Shown here: positions 7,783-17,017 of the stretch, one piece after another
Layout: every line of letters begins with the position of its first letter
Position numbering within the stretch: position 1 is the stretch's first letter
NCBI GenBank assembly: GCA_902767015.1
Contig: CACXFV010000027.1
Coordinates: 1-44,182 of the forward strand
Direction: 5' to 3'
Origin: an uncultured Lachnospiraceae bacterium
GTDB lineage: Bacteria; Bacillota; Clostridia; Lachnospirales; Lachnospiraceae
Length of the DNA stretch: 44,182 nucleotides
Notes under the pieces: model-generated
Told to the model about the DNA's origin: nothing
Seen by the model: only the letters and a program-made list of their open reading frames with translations
Database searches by the model: none
Translations under genes and position numbers: made by a program

Positions 7783-8532
7783 ATGAATAATGAAAATATA
7801 AAGCTTGTTCAAAAATACTTTAGTGATGATGTTTTGTGCAAAAAAGATATCGGTGTGAAGATTAAAGATTTTAGATGTGGGAATATGTTTATTAACAGAG
7901 ATACCTTATCCAGAAAAATGAACTATTCATTCTGCACCATTGCCAATGTGGAGACGGGAAAACATTATCCCAAACTCGACATGGTGTCGAAGCTTGTTAA
8001 TATCAGTGGAAAACCATTATATTTTGTTCTCAGACAAAATTGTAGTATCAGGGCGGATTATTTTGATTTTAATAAATTTGAGAAGTGCACGGATGATCAG
8101 AAGGTAAAGATACTGATGCGTTTGCTCTGTGAAAAGTGTAACAGAATATGGCTTTATGATGAAGCAGTGATTGACGATTTGTGCAATACCAAAGCGGGCA
8201 ATAATATAGATAATCTGGGCTATCTGGTCATGTTTGAAAGGGAACGGAGAGGAATCAGCAGAGATACGCTGGGAAAGTGGATGGGGGTAAAGGGCAAAAA
8301 AATCCGGGACATAGAAAAAGGGAATGCCTCCATTCCCTTTAAAAAGATATATTTTATTAGTTGTCTGTTTAATGCACCGGTGGATTTTTTTATTATGGAG
8401 AGTCTAAAATCAAAGAGATATGTGATTAATTATCTGATTACGGAGGTTTTTGACAGGGCCGACGAGAAAAGCAATGAATTTTACAGGCGGTACATTGACA
8501 CTTTTAAGTACAAGTATGAAGAAAATATATAA
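7783..8532 (+). CDS. Regulator with two XRE-type helix-turn-helix domains
   Basis: A 249-residue protein with two Cro/C1-like HTH modules. The first spans about residues 22-85 (RDTLSRKMNYSFCTIANVETGKHYP). The second spans about 144-205 (RERRGISRDTLGKWMGVKGKK, then the IEKGNASIP turn). Each is followed by a helical segment of similar length, so the protein looks like an internal duplication with strong divergence. No ligand or peptidase domain is visible. A GAGGA site lies about 9 nt before the ATG. It could regulate the transporter downstream or act through the structured region upstream; neither is shown. Its own terminator and the next promoter follow directly. Confidence 0.75.
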   Translation: MNNENIKLVQKYFSDDVLCKKDIGVKIKDFRCGNMFINRDTLSRKMNYSFCTIANVETGKHYPKLDMVSKLVNISGKPLYFVLRQNCSIRADYFDFNKFEKCTDDQKVKILMRLLCEKCNRIWLYDEAVIDDLCNTKAGNNIDNLGYLVMFERERRGISRDTLGKWMGVKGKKIRDIEKGNASIPFKKIYFISCLFNAPVDFFIMESLKSKRYVINYLITEVFDRADEKSNEFYRRYIDTFKYKYEENI

Positions 8533-8541
8533 AAAAATATT

Positions 8542-8570
8542 TTGATAAAATGAAAATAATCTGATAGAAT
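8542..8570 (+). promoter_or_regulatory. Promoter upstream of the MATE pseudogene
   Basis: TTGATA (8542-8547) - 17 bp - TAGAAT (8565-8570), with TG one base before the -10. Initiation would fall near 8577, about ten bases before a terminator hairpin. Confidence 0.6.
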
Positions 8571-8586
8571 AGTCAAGTCGAGCGGC

Positions 8587-8628
8587 ATACGCGTAAGTCC
8601 AGATTCTTGGATTTACGCGTATTTTTGT
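8587..8628 (+). terminator. Terminator, or attenuator in the MATE leader
   Basis: ATACGCGTAAGTCCA (8587-8601) pairs with TGGATTTACGCGTAT (8608-8622), with one G-T pair and a 6-nt loop, then TTTTTG. It can end the HTH gene transcript. It also sits inside the transcript from the promoter at 8542-8570, so it may act as an attenuator there. Confidence 0.8.
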
Positions 8629-8669
8629 TATTTCGGAACGAAAAGGAATGAAGAAGAGAGGTATTAAAA

Positions 8670-10030
8670 ATGGTTGACAGTACAGAGATGTCAAAGGACA
8701 TAACGGAAACGATGATGCAGGAAGCGGTTGCATCGAATGGTCACGTTAAGGAAAATAAGATGGGGACAAACCGCATTGCAACATTAATGCTCTCCATGGG
8801 TATTCCGATGATATTATCAATGATTTTGCAGGCTTGCTATAATATTGTGGATAGCATGTTTGTTGGTCAGATGGAGGATGGTGAGAGGGCACTCACGGAG
8901 CTGACAGTTGCGTTTCTGGTGCAGATGTTGATAGTGGTCTTTTCCATTGGAACCGGCGTAGGAATCAATGCATTATTGTCAAGAAGCCTCGGACAGCATA
9001 ATGTGGAAAAAACTGCAAAAGTGGCAGGGAACGGAATGTTCCTAGGCGGGGTTATTTATCTTATTTTTGTATTATTTGGTATATTTGGTGTGGATATTTA
9101 TTTGAAATCCCAGACGGGCAATCATGTAGTGCTGGGATATGCAAGGACATATCTGAGAATATGCTGCATCATTTCCTTTGGCATTGTATGGTTCAGTATT
9201 TTTGAAAAGCTTCTGCAGGCAACAGGAAAGGCTATTTCGGATGCCCTAAGCTCGGTATTGCAGGCGCAGCTTATGCCACCGTAATAGGTCAGATTGTTTC
9301 CTTTGTGCTGGCAGCCGTATTTCATTTTACCCTTAACCGGGAGGTGAAAAACGGGGTAAAATATATAAAACCGGACATGAAAATCATCAGAGAAATATAT
9401 GCCATTGGTCTTCCGGCTATCATAATGCAGGCCTTGATGTCTTTGATGACTTATGGAGTTAATATTATTTTTAACGGTGTTTCGGAGAGTGCTGTCACAG
9501 CATATGGTATTTTTTATAAAATACAGCAGTTTCTCTTTTTTGCAGCCTTTGGTCTCAGAGATGCCATAACACCGATTGTTTCTTATAATTATGGAAAGGG
9601 AGAAAGAGCACGTGTCAAAGAGGGAATGAAATATGGAATGATATATACATTGATTATCATGGTAGCAGGAACATTGGGACTGCAGATTTTTGCGAAGCCT
9701 CTTGCAGAGATGTTTGGTCTGAAGGGTGAGACAGTAGCACTGTGTGTCAGGGCAATCAGGATTATATCCATAGGATTTATAGGAGCCGGAATCAATATTG
9801 CACTGCAGGGAGTGTTTCAGGCGCTGGAGTGTGGTATGTCTTCCCTTGTGATTTCCCTGTTACGGTTATTGGTGATTGTGCTGCCGCTTGCATGGCTTTT
9901 ATCAAAAACAGCGAATCCTTTATTTGCCATCTGGTTCGCTTTTCCGGTGGCAGAGATGGTAGCAGCTGTTACGGCAGTGGTTCTGATACTGACTGTGGCG
10001 GGAAAAGTGATTTCGAAACTTCCGGAATGA
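8670..10030 (+). pseudogene. MATE family efflux transporter, frameshifted by an internal deletion
   Basis: Two open frames together encode a MATE (NorM/DinF-type) cation or drug antiporter. Frame A (8670 to the TAA at 9282-9284) gives the N-terminal half, with IPMILSMILQACYNIVDSMF and KLLQATGK. The true continuation is in another frame from about 9230 (GYFGCPKLGIAGAAYATVIG) through to 10030. Intact MATE proteins have about 20 more residues between the LLQATGK and G-x-x-G-C-P-K-L-G motifs, roughly STIAQ...DPI.IFG. So about 60-70 nt, not a multiple of three, are missing at the join near 9229-9231. The result loses half a membrane helix and the reading frame. The rest is well preserved, so the lesion looks recent. 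An assembly error cannot be excluded. The AGAGAGG ribosome site before 8670 is intact. Confidence 0.85.
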
Positions 10031-10050
10031 GAAGCAGGTGAAAAATACAC

Positions 10051-10079
10051 TTGCATTTTAGGATAAGCTAGTGTATAAT
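10051..10079 (+). promoter_or_regulatory. Promoter of the tyrS T-box transcript
   Basis: TTGCAT (10051-10056) - 17 bp - TATAAT (10074-10079). It directly precedes the T-box leader. Confidence 0.8.
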
Positions 10080-10089
10080 TGTCGCAAAT

Positions 10090-10366
10090 ATAGTAATGCG
10101 ATGATAGGAATCAGTAGTACAGTTAAAGCTTTACAGAGAGTGTCCGGCAGGTGTGAGGATATAAGCGGATTGTATGAATACATCCTTAAGCAGCCTCCTG
10201 AACAGTGTTCGTTAAGACAGGTCAGTAGGGACGGTCGGGAACGCCCGATACAGCGTCAGAGTGTGACAGCACTCAGTGAGGAGAAGTATCGTGAGATATT
10301 CTCGATTCAGAGGTGGTACCGCATAATATATGCCCTCTGCAGATTTTATCTGCAGAGGCTTTTTTA
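10090..10366 (+). promoter_or_regulatory. Tyrosine T-box riboswitch with antiterminator and terminator
   Basis: This leader senses uncharged tRNA-Tyr and lets transcription run into tyrS when tyrosine is short. Stem I begins around GATGATAGGAATCAGTAG and contains a loop with GAATACATCC, in which TAC is the tyrosine specifier codon. The conserved T-box motif AGGTGGTACCGC is at 10311-10322. The terminator pairs CCTCTGCAGA (10334-10343) with TCTGCAGAGG (10349-10358), then a T run. Gene order and specifier agree. Confidence 0.93.
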
Positions 10367-10464
10367 ATCTTAAGAGTACGATAGTGTATTCTGACGGACA
10401 GTGCATGTACACAGAAGCTGAATACAGGTGCTTAGTCTTATGGAAAGAAAGGAAATACAGAGCA

Positions 10465-11685
10465 ATGGAAATTTATGAAGAATTAGTAGCAAGAGGATTA
10501 ATTGCACAGGTTACGGACGAGGAGGAGATTAAGAAGCTTATTAATGAAGGAAAGGCGACTTTCTATATCGGCTTTGATCCCACAGCAGATTCATTACACG
10601 TAGGTCATTTTATGGCATTATGCCTTATGAAACGGCTTCAGATGGCGGGCAATAAGCCGGTAGTGCTGCTGGGAGGCGGAACAGGTTATATTGGGGACCC
10701 ATCAGGAAGAACCGATTTAAGAAAAATGCTTACTCCTGAGACGATTGAACATAACTGTGAGTGTTTTAAAAAGCAGATGGAGAGATTTATTGATTTTGGA
10801 GAAGGAGGAGCCATCGCAGTGAATAATGCGGACTGGCTGTTAAAACTCAATTATATTGAATTGTTAAGAGAAGTGGGTGCATGTTTTTCTGTCAATAACA
10901 TGTTGCGGGCAGAGTGTTACAAGCAGAGAATGGAAAAGGGATTATCCTTCTTGGAGTTTAACTATATGATAATGCAGTCATATGATTTTTATCATTTATT
11001 CAAGGAATACGGCTGTAATATGCAGTTTGGCGGTGATGATCAGTGGTCAAATATGCTTGGCGGAACGGAGCTTATCAGAAAGAAGCTGGGAAAAGATGCT
11101 TATGCGATGACGATTACCCTGCTGTTGAACTCAGAGGGTAAAAAGATGGGAAAGACGGCAAATGGCGCAGTATGGCTAGATGCCAATAAGACCACACCGT
11201 TTGAGTTTTTCCAGTACTGGAGAAATGTGGGAGATAATGATGTATTAAAATGCATCAGAATGTTGACGTTCCTTCCACTTGAACAGATTGATGAGATGGA
11301 TCAGTGGGAAGGAGCAAAATTAAATGAGGCGAAGGAAATACTTGCATATGAACTGACAAAGATGGTTCACGGCGAAGAAGAAGCGAAAAAAGCACAGACG
11401 GCTAGCCATGCACTTTTTGCAGGCGGTAGTGACGATACGGATATGCCTACGACAAAACTGACACTGGATTTATTAAAAGAAGGTAAAATCGGTATCATAG
11501 AGGTAATGCAGGCTTGCGGTCTTGTGACATCTAAAAATGAGGCGAGAAGGCTGATTACACAGGGCGGTGTGCTGGTTAATGAAGAAAAAGTGGATGGCAT
11601 CGATTATGTGATTACAGAAGACATGCTGAAGGAAGGTGTTAAGATTAAGAAGGGTAAAAAGACCTTCCACAGAGCAATTCTGTAA
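10465..11685 (+). CDS. tyrS: Tyrosyl-tRNA synthetase
   Basis: Charges tRNA-Tyr in the cytoplasm. The 406-residue product has the class I signature HVGH at residues 45-48, preceded by YIGFDPTADSL. The second signature, KMGKT, is near residue 230, and an S4 RNA-binding domain lies at the C-terminus (MQACGLVTSKNEARRLITQG onward). Length is normal for TyrS. The ATG at 10465 follows AAAGGAAATACAGAGCA, a ribosome site at a long spacing. An open frame runs further upstream to 10330, but that part lies in the T-box terminator and is not translated. Controlled by the tyrosine T-box. Confidence 0.97.
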   Translation: MEIYEELVARGLIAQVTDEEEIKKLINEGKATFYIGFDPTADSLHVGHFMALCLMKRLQMAGNKPVVLLGGGTGYIGDPSGRTDLRKMLTPETIEHNCECFKKQMERFIDFGEGGAIAVNNADWLLKLNYIELLREVGACFSVNNMLRAECYKQRMEKGLSFLEFNYMIMQSYDFYHLFKEYGCNMQFGGDDQWSNMLGGTELIRKKLGKDAYAMTITLLLNSEGKKMGKTANGAVWLDANKTTPFEFFQYWRNVGDNDVLKCIRMLTFLPLEQIDEMDQWEGAKLNEAKEILAYELTKMVHGEEEAKKAQTASHALFAGGSDDTDMPTTKLTLDLLKEGKIGIIEVMQACGLVTSKNEARRLITQGGVLVNEEKVDGIDYVITEDMLKEGVKIKKGKKTFHRAIL

Positions 11686-11774
11686 TTTTGACAAAGTTGT
11701 TGTCGGTAGGCAGGAAATTGTTTGCAATTCCTTTGTTTCACAAGCAGGGCTTGCGATATGTACGGGTATAAAAG

Positions 11775-14480
11775 ATGAAGAAAATTGTGGCAGGAATCCT
11801 TGCACATGTAGATGCAGGGAAAACAACATTATCAGAACAATTATTATATAAAAGTGGAGCCATTAGAACTGCAGGTCGTGTAGATAATGGCGACACTTTT
11901 CTTGATACCTATCATTTGGAAAGAGAGAGAGGAATCACTATATTTTCCAAACAGGCAATCATTCGGTATGGTGATATGTCCATGACATTGTTAGATACAC
12001 CGGGACATGTGGATTTTTCCGCTGAGATGGAGAGAACCTTGAGTGTGCTGGATTATGCAATTCTGTTAGTTAGCGCACCGGAAGGAATTCAGGCACATAC
12101 AAAAACTTTATGGAGACTGCTGGTCAGATATCATATACCGGTGTTTATTTTTGTCAATAAAATGGATATGAGTACCTCTGACAGGGACAAAGTACTGCAT
12201 GGATTAAAGGAAAGCCTTTCGGAAAATTGTATCGATTTTTCAGGAATGCATATATTGGATGAAAATTCGGTGGAATGTGATTTGTCACAGCCTTATCAGG
12301 CTGCGTTAAAAAAGATTTTCTTTCCGGATGATGTGGCGGATGAAATTGCTCTATGTGATGAAAAAATTATGTCAGAGTATCTGCTTTCGGGTGAAGTGAC
12401 CACTGAGGCTGTTCAGGCTGCTATTGCAGACAGAAAGATATTTCCCTGCTTTTACGGCTCGGCTTTGAAGCAGGAGGGAATTACACAATTTCTCAATGCA
12501 TTTACGTTCCTTACGGTGCAAAAGAACGATAGAGGGAAATTTGGTGCTGTCGTCTATAAAATCAGTCGTGATGAAAAAAATAACAGACTGACGCATATGA
12601 AGATTACAGGGGGAAAACTGGCAGTCCGCTCATCCATTCCGGAATATGAAGGAAAAGTGAATCAGATACGGCTGTATTCGGGAAGCAGATTTGAGACGGT
12701 ACAGGAAGCAGAGGCAGGAGAAGTATGTGCAGTGACCGGTTTTGTCAATTCAAAGGCAGGAGAGGTATTAGGTGAGGGGAGCGGAAAACAAGTGCCTCTT
12801 TTTGAGCCGCTTATGACTTACCGGTTAATTTTTCAGGAAAATGTCAATCTGTCAGAGGCATTTGACAAGGTCAGTGCCCTGTGTGAAGAATTGCCTGAGC
12901 TGCATGTGGAATATGAGGAGGAGACAGGAAGCATCAGCATGAAAATCATGGGCGAGGTGCAGCTGGAAATCCTCAAAACTATTCTTAAAGAGCGTTTTGG
13001 TTATGAAGTGGAATTGGGAGCAGGTCATATCGTATATAAAGAGACCATCAACAATTCGGTATATGGTGTAGGACATTTTGAACCATTAAGACACTATGCG
13101 GAGGTGCATGTGCTGCTGGAGCCGGGAGAGCGGGGAAGCGGTGTCGTTGTGACTTCAGAGATGAGAGAGGAAGAGCTTGCCAAAAACTGGCAAAAACTTA
13201 TTATCGCCAATCTTGAAGAAAAAGTACATTTAGGAGTGCTGACGGGAAGTCCCGTGACCGATATTAAGATTACCCTAAAGGCAGGCAAGGCGCATTTAAA
13301 GCATACAGAGGGAGGAGATTTCAGACAGGCGGCTTTGCGAGCCGTGCGGCAGGGTTTAATGCAGGCGGAGCAGGTGCTTTTAGAGCCGTATTATGATTTT
13401 GAACTGACGATTCCGACGGAGATGACCGGAAGGACAATGACAGATTTACAACAAATGAAAGCACATTTTCAAATGCCGGATAATGTAGCGCTAAATACCA
13501 TCATAAAGGGATATGCACCGGTCAGTCTGATGCAGGATTATACCATGAAACTGCGCTCATATACGAGAGGGCAGGGAAAGCTTTTGTGCACTTTTAGAGG
13601 TTATGAGCCGTGTCATAATCCGGAGGAGGTAATAGAAAAAATTCATTATGATGTGAACGGGGATGTGGAGAACACGCCGGATTCTGTTTTCTGTGCGCAT
13701 GGAGCGGGATATATTGTTCCGTGGTATGAGGCGGCACAGCATATGCATATAGAGAGAAAAGACAATAAACAGGAAGCTGAAAATGATGAACAACTGATGG
13801 AGAGAATAAAAGCCAGAGCACTCAACAGTGTGGAGGATAAGAGAAGCGGCTACGAGAAGGATAAAGAGTTGGAGGAAATATTCTTAAGAACTTTTGGCAG
13901 CAAAAACCAAAATACGGATAAGAAAAAGGTTAAAATATTTCAGAGCACCAGTGCGGGAAAGAGTAAACCATACGGATATAAGCCGGCTTTGAAAAAAGAA
14001 AAATATCTCCTTGTAGATGGCTATAATGTGATACATGCGTGGAGTGAATTGAGTTCTCTTGCTGACAGCAATATGGCTTCGGCGAGGGATAAGCTGCTTG
14101 ATATTTTATCGAATTATCAGGGATATGTCCGGGTGAATCTGATTGTGGTATTTGATGCTTATAAGGTAAAGGGCTTTGAGGGAGAACAGTCCCGGTACCA
14201 TAATATACATGTGGTGTACACAAAGGAGGCAGAGACGGCAGATGCTTATATAGAACGGTTTGCACATGAGCATGGAAAGAAATATGACATTACGGTTGCC
14301 ACATCAGACGGATTAGAGCAGATTATCATTATCGGACAGGGATGCCATCTGATGTCGGCGAGAGAGTTTGAAAGGGAAATTGTGCGGGTAAATGAGCTGA
14401 TTCGTGAAAATCTTATGAATTCGCGCAAAAATATCCATGAAAAGATTGTCATAGAGGGGGACATTTCAAAAGACGAATAA
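11775..14480 (+). CDS. TetM-like ribosome-protection GTPase fused to a Rae1/YacP-type NYN endonuclease
   Basis: A 901-residue protein. Residues 1 to about 640 are a translational GTPase of the TetM/TetO group (EF-G paralogues). They show G1 AHVDAGKT at 10-17, switch I RERGIT at 50-55, G3 DTPGH at 74-78, G4 NKMD at 128-131, and the domain IV region with the family's YEPCHNP stretch. A charged linker (about 650-735) leads to residues 744-885, an NYN/YacP domain (VDGYNVIHAW). Its acidic residues include Asp748, Asp794, Asp823 and Asp845. Bacillus YacP is Rae1, a nuclease that cuts mRNA in the ribosomal A site. TetM-type proteins bind next to that same site, so the fusion makes mechanistic sense. 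Whether it gives tetracycline resistance or answers stalled ribosomes is unknown; I favour the second because of the nuclease. The ribosome site is weak. It lies 90 nt after tyrS. Confidence 0.88.
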   Translation: MKKIVAGILAHVDAGKTTLSEQLLYKSGAIRTAGRVDNGDTFLDTYHLERERGITIFSKQAIIRYGDMSMTLLDTPGHVDFSAEMERTLSVLDYAILLVSAPEGIQAHTKTLWRLLVRYHIPVFIFVNKMDMSTSDRDKVLHGLKESLSENCIDFSGMHILDENSVECDLSQPYQAALKKIFFPDDVADEIALCDEKIMSEYLLSGEVTTEAVQAAIADRKIFPCFYGSALKQEGITQFLNAFTFLTVQKNDRGKFGAVVYKISRDEKNNRLTHMKITGGKLAVRSSIPEYEGKVNQIRLYSGSRFETVQEAEAGEVCAVTGFVNSKAGEVLGEGSGKQVPLFEPLMTYRLIFQENVNLSEAFDKVSALCEELPELHVEYEEETGSISMKIMGEVQLEILKTILKERFGYEVELGAGHIVYKETINNSVYGVGHFEPLRHYAEVHVLLEPGERGSGVVVTSEMREEELAKNWQKLIIANLEEKVHLGVLTGSPVTDIKITLKAGKAHLKHTEGGDFRQAALRAVRQGLMQAEQVLLEPYYDFELTIPTEMTGRTMTDLQQMKAHFQMPDNVALNTIIKGYAPVSLMQDYTMKLRSYTRGQGKLLCTFRGYEPCHNPEEVIEKIHYDVNGDVENTPDSVFCAHGAGYIVPWYEAAQHMHIERKDNKQEAENDEQLMERIKARALNSVEDKRSGYEKDKELEEIFLRTFGSKNQNTDKKKVKIFQSTSAGKSKPYGYKPALKKEKYLLVDGYNVIHAWSELSSLADSNMASARDKLLDILSNYQGYVRVNLIVVFDAYKVKGFEGEQSRYHNIHVVYTKEAETADAYIERFAHEHGKKYDITVATSDGLEQIIIIGQGCHLMSAREFEREIVRVNELIRENLMNSRKNIHEKIVIEGDISKDE

Positions 14481-14484
14481 AGCG

Positions 14485-15216
14485 TTATGTCCATCCTCCA
14501 TCTATCGTGATAATCTGACCGGTGAGGTATTCGTTCATTTCATAAATCTGACAGGCGAGCTTCGCTACTTCTGTCACGGTACCCATTCTGCCGGCAGGAA
14601 TTTCATTTTCTAATTCCGCCTTTTCTTCTGCCGTAAGCCGGCTGTTCATTGCCGTGTCAATGGCGCCGCAGGCAATGGCATTTACCCGTATTTTTGATGG
14701 CGCCAGCTCTTTTGCCAGAGATTTTGTGAAAGCATTCAGACCGCCTTTGGAGGCAGAATAAGCAGCCTCACAGGAGGCACCGGTGTTTCCGAACACAGAG
14801 GATATATTGATGATACAGCCGGATTGTTCATGAAGCATATCGCTGATAAATAATTTGGTAAGATAAAACGCGGAAGAAAGATTCGTATTGATTATGCTAT
14901 GCCATTGTTTGATACTCATATTCTGTATAAGACCAAAATAGCTGATGCCGGCATTATTGATAATGCATTCTGTAAAAATTCTTTGCTCCCGAAGTGTTGC
15001 TTTGAGTTGCTCTAAAGCAGTATAGTCAGTTACATCCAAAGTAAAGATAAGACAATCCACATTGTAAGACGATACAAGGTTTCTTGTTTCTTTAAGGGCA
15101 TCGGGACTTTTAGATGAAATCAGGATGAGAGGATGTCCGTTTTTGGCAAATTCAAGTGCGATGGCCCGGCCAATGCCTCTGGACGCGCCCGTGATTAAAA
15201 TATATTTTTGATTCAT
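14485..15216 (-). CDS. SDR family oxidoreductase (FabG-like)
   Basis: A 243-residue NAD(P)-dependent short-chain dehydrogenase. The cofactor loop TGASRGIG is near the N-terminus, NNAG is at the end of strand 4, the catalytic serine is in ISSVFG, and YSASKGG carries the catalytic Tyr and Lys. The C-terminus ITIDGGWT is typical of FabG-like enzymes. The best match in style is 3-oxoacyl-ACP reductase, but no fatty-acid genes are nearby, so the substrate is open. The start is the ATG at 15216, after GGAGATTATC. An in-frame ATG at 15228 overlaps that site. It converges on the GTPase-nuclease gene with only 4 nt between the stop codons. Confidence 0.9.
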   Translation of the reverse strand: MNQKYILITGASRGIGRAIALEFAKNGHPLILISSKSPDALKETRNLVSSYNVDCLIFTLDVTDYTALEQLKATLREQRIFTECIINNAGISYFGLIQNMSIKQWHSIINTNLSSAFYLTKLFISDMLHEQSGCIINISSVFGNTGASCEAAYSASKGGLNAFTKSLAKELAPSKIRVNAIACGAIDTAMNSRLTAEEKAELENEIPAGRMGTVTEVAKLACQIYEMNEYLTGQIITIDGGWT

Positions 15217-15292
15217 GATAATCTCCATTCTAAAATTTTGCGGTTATTATTTACAGGTAACTTGATTATAACATAAATATTATTCTTTGTCC

Positions 15293-15321
15293 TTGACAAG
15301 TAGAACTAACTTTGTTAAAAT
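15293..15321 (+). promoter_or_regulatory. Promoter of the NlpC/P60 gene
   Basis: TTGACA (15293-15298) - 17 bp - TAAAAT (15316-15321). The leader to the GTG start is about 65 nt. Confidence 0.75.
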
Positions 15322-15393
15322 GTAAAAAGATTTTAATAAATTTGTAATAATTGTTGCTTATGGTAAAAGGTTTCACAGAAAGGAAGTAGTTTC

Positions 15394-16842
15394 GTGAAAA
15401 AGAAGGGTATGGTAGTGATAGCCGGAGCATTGGCTGTTACAGTGATAAATGGTGCAGTTACGATTAATGCACAGAATAAGACACATAAACTTGCGGTTAA
15501 TATTCCTGATGCAGGAATAGCATTGGCATTAGAGAATTATGATATTGAAGATAATGAAAAGCAGGCTGAGCTTTCGGCACTGATTAAGAATCATGTAGCT
15601 GCAGCTAATCAGTCAGAAGAATTTGAGGCTGCAGAGACAAAAGGTGATGGAAGTACATCGGGAGAGGCAGCGAAGAAAGAGAAGGAACCTGCACAGCAGG
15701 AAAGTGCAAAGACGGAGGCAGTTACAGAGGCAGAGACGGTAGCGGAAGAAGAGACAACGACAGAAGAGGAGACTACGGCTAAAGCTAAATCGGTTTATGA
15801 CACTATTGCTATCTCACAGGTTGAGGATTATGTGAATGTAAGAGCACTTCCTAATACAGATGCCGATATAGTCGGTAAGATTTATAACAATTGTGCGGCA
15901 ACCATAGTTGCTACGGAAGGTGAATGGTATAAGATAGAGTCAGGTAATGTTACAGGTTATATCAAGTCGAATTATTTTGTGACCGGCGAAGAAGCGAAAG
16001 CGGCTGCGATAGAGTGTGGCTATGTGAATGCAACTGTAACGACAGAGACATTGAATGTAAGAGACGGTCAGGGAACCGATTGCGAATTGCTGACACAGTT
16101 GCCGGAGGGCGGTGTGTTTGATGTTGTCCAGTATGGTGACGGCTGGGTATATCTTAATGTTGACGGAGATGTTCAGGGCTGGGTATCTATGGATTTTGTA
16201 GATATTGATGTAAAGTTTGACACGGCCATTACATTAGAAGAAGAACAGGCAAAGATTGAAGAAGAAGAAAGATTGGCAAGAGAAGCTGAGGAAGCAGAGA
16301 GAAAGGCAAGAGAAGCACAGGAGGCAGAAGAACAGAGAAGACGCGAGCAGGCAGCCGCAGAAGCAGCCAGACGTGCGGAGGGGCAGGCAAGACAGGAAGA
16401 AGTCCAGGCGGCAGCAGAACAACAGCAGGCATATGAGGAGCAGACATACGAGGTAACTTATGATACATCTACATCGTCAGCACTTAGAGATGCAGTTGTG
16501 GCATATGCATTACAGTTTGTGGGTAATCCGTATGTGTACGGTGGTTCAAGCTTGACAAATGGTACTGATTGTTCGGGATTTACGATGTCAGTATATGCGC
16601 ACTTTGGCTATAGCCTTCCACATCAGTCAGGTTCACAGTCGGGCTGTGGAGTGGCAGTGTCTACGGACTCGTTGTTACCGGGAGATTTATTATTCTATAC
16701 GAACGGCGGCAGCAGTATAGGTCATGTTGCGTTATATATAGGCGGTGGACAAGTTGTTCATGCGAGCACACCGGCCACAGGTATTAAAGTATCCAGTGCA
16801 TTTTACAGGACTCCTGTATGTGCTGTGAGAATTATTCAGTAG
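15394..16842 (+). CDS. Secreted peptidoglycan hydrolase: two SH3b domains, coiled coil, NlpC/P60 peptidase
   Basis: A 482-residue exported murein endopeptidase, likely cutting the stem peptide during growth or separation. A signal peptide covers residues 1-26 (MKKKGMVVIAGALAVTVING...). An acidic, Glu/Ala-rich stretch follows. Two SH3b modules then contain the motifs VEDYVNVRALPNTDADIVGK and TETLNVRDGQGTDCELLTQL. A long charged coiled coil rich in E, A, R and Q spans about residues 285-350. The NlpC/P60 domain occupies residues 362-482, with Cys393 in DCSGF, His444 in IGHVALY and His456 as the third site. The start codon is GTG, with AAGGA upstream at good spacing. Its own promoter and terminator make it a single-gene unit. 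Confidence 0.95.
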   Translation: MKKKGMVVIAGALAVTVINGAVTINAQNKTHKLAVNIPDAGIALALENYDIEDNEKQAELSALIKNHVAAANQSEEFEAAETKGDGSTSGEAAKKEKEPAQQESAKTEAVTEAETVAEEETTTEEETTAKAKSVYDTIAISQVEDYVNVRALPNTDADIVGKIYNNCAATIVATEGEWYKIESGNVTGYIKSNYFVTGEEAKAAAIECGYVNATVTTETLNVRDGQGTDCELLTQLPEGGVFDVVQYGDGWVYLNVDGDVQGWVSMDFVDIDVKFDTAITLEEEQAKIEEEERLAREAEEAERKAREAQEAEEQRRREQAAAEAARRAEGQARQEEVQAAAEQQQAYEEQTYEVTYDTSTSSALRDAVVAYALQFVGNPYVYGGSSLTNGTDCSGFTMSVYAHFGYSLPHQSGSQSGCGVAVSTDSLLPGDLLFYTNGGSSIGHVALYIGGGQVVHASTPATGIKVSSAFYRTPVCAVRIIQ

Positions 16843-16869
16843 AGTGCATTGATTAAGATTATATAAAGA

Positions 16870-16915
16870 ATAACCGTGCTATCGTTTGGATGGTGGCACG
16901 GTTATCTTTGTTTTT
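16870..16915 (+). terminator. Terminator of the NlpC/P60 gene
   Basis: ATAACCGTGC (16870-16879) pairs with GCACGGTTAT (16896-16905), followed by CTTTGTTTTT. Confidence 0.88.
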
Positions 16916-17017
16916 GCGTGATGCTTTTTTGTCATAGCCGAAACACATATTCAATTCACTAACGGAAAATCAATATTACATTTTGAAAGTGAGTTATAAC
17001 CTAAAAAATGGTGATAA

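Noticed and set aside
10071-10464. Open frames through the tyrS leader, including a 98-residue frame and the upstream extension of tyrS
   Set aside because: They lie in the T-box and its terminator and lack ribosome sites.
11775-14480. Plain acquired tetracycline-resistance gene
   Set aside because: No mobile-element context is seen, its bases look like its neighbours, and the NYN domain is extra; it looks like a native gene.
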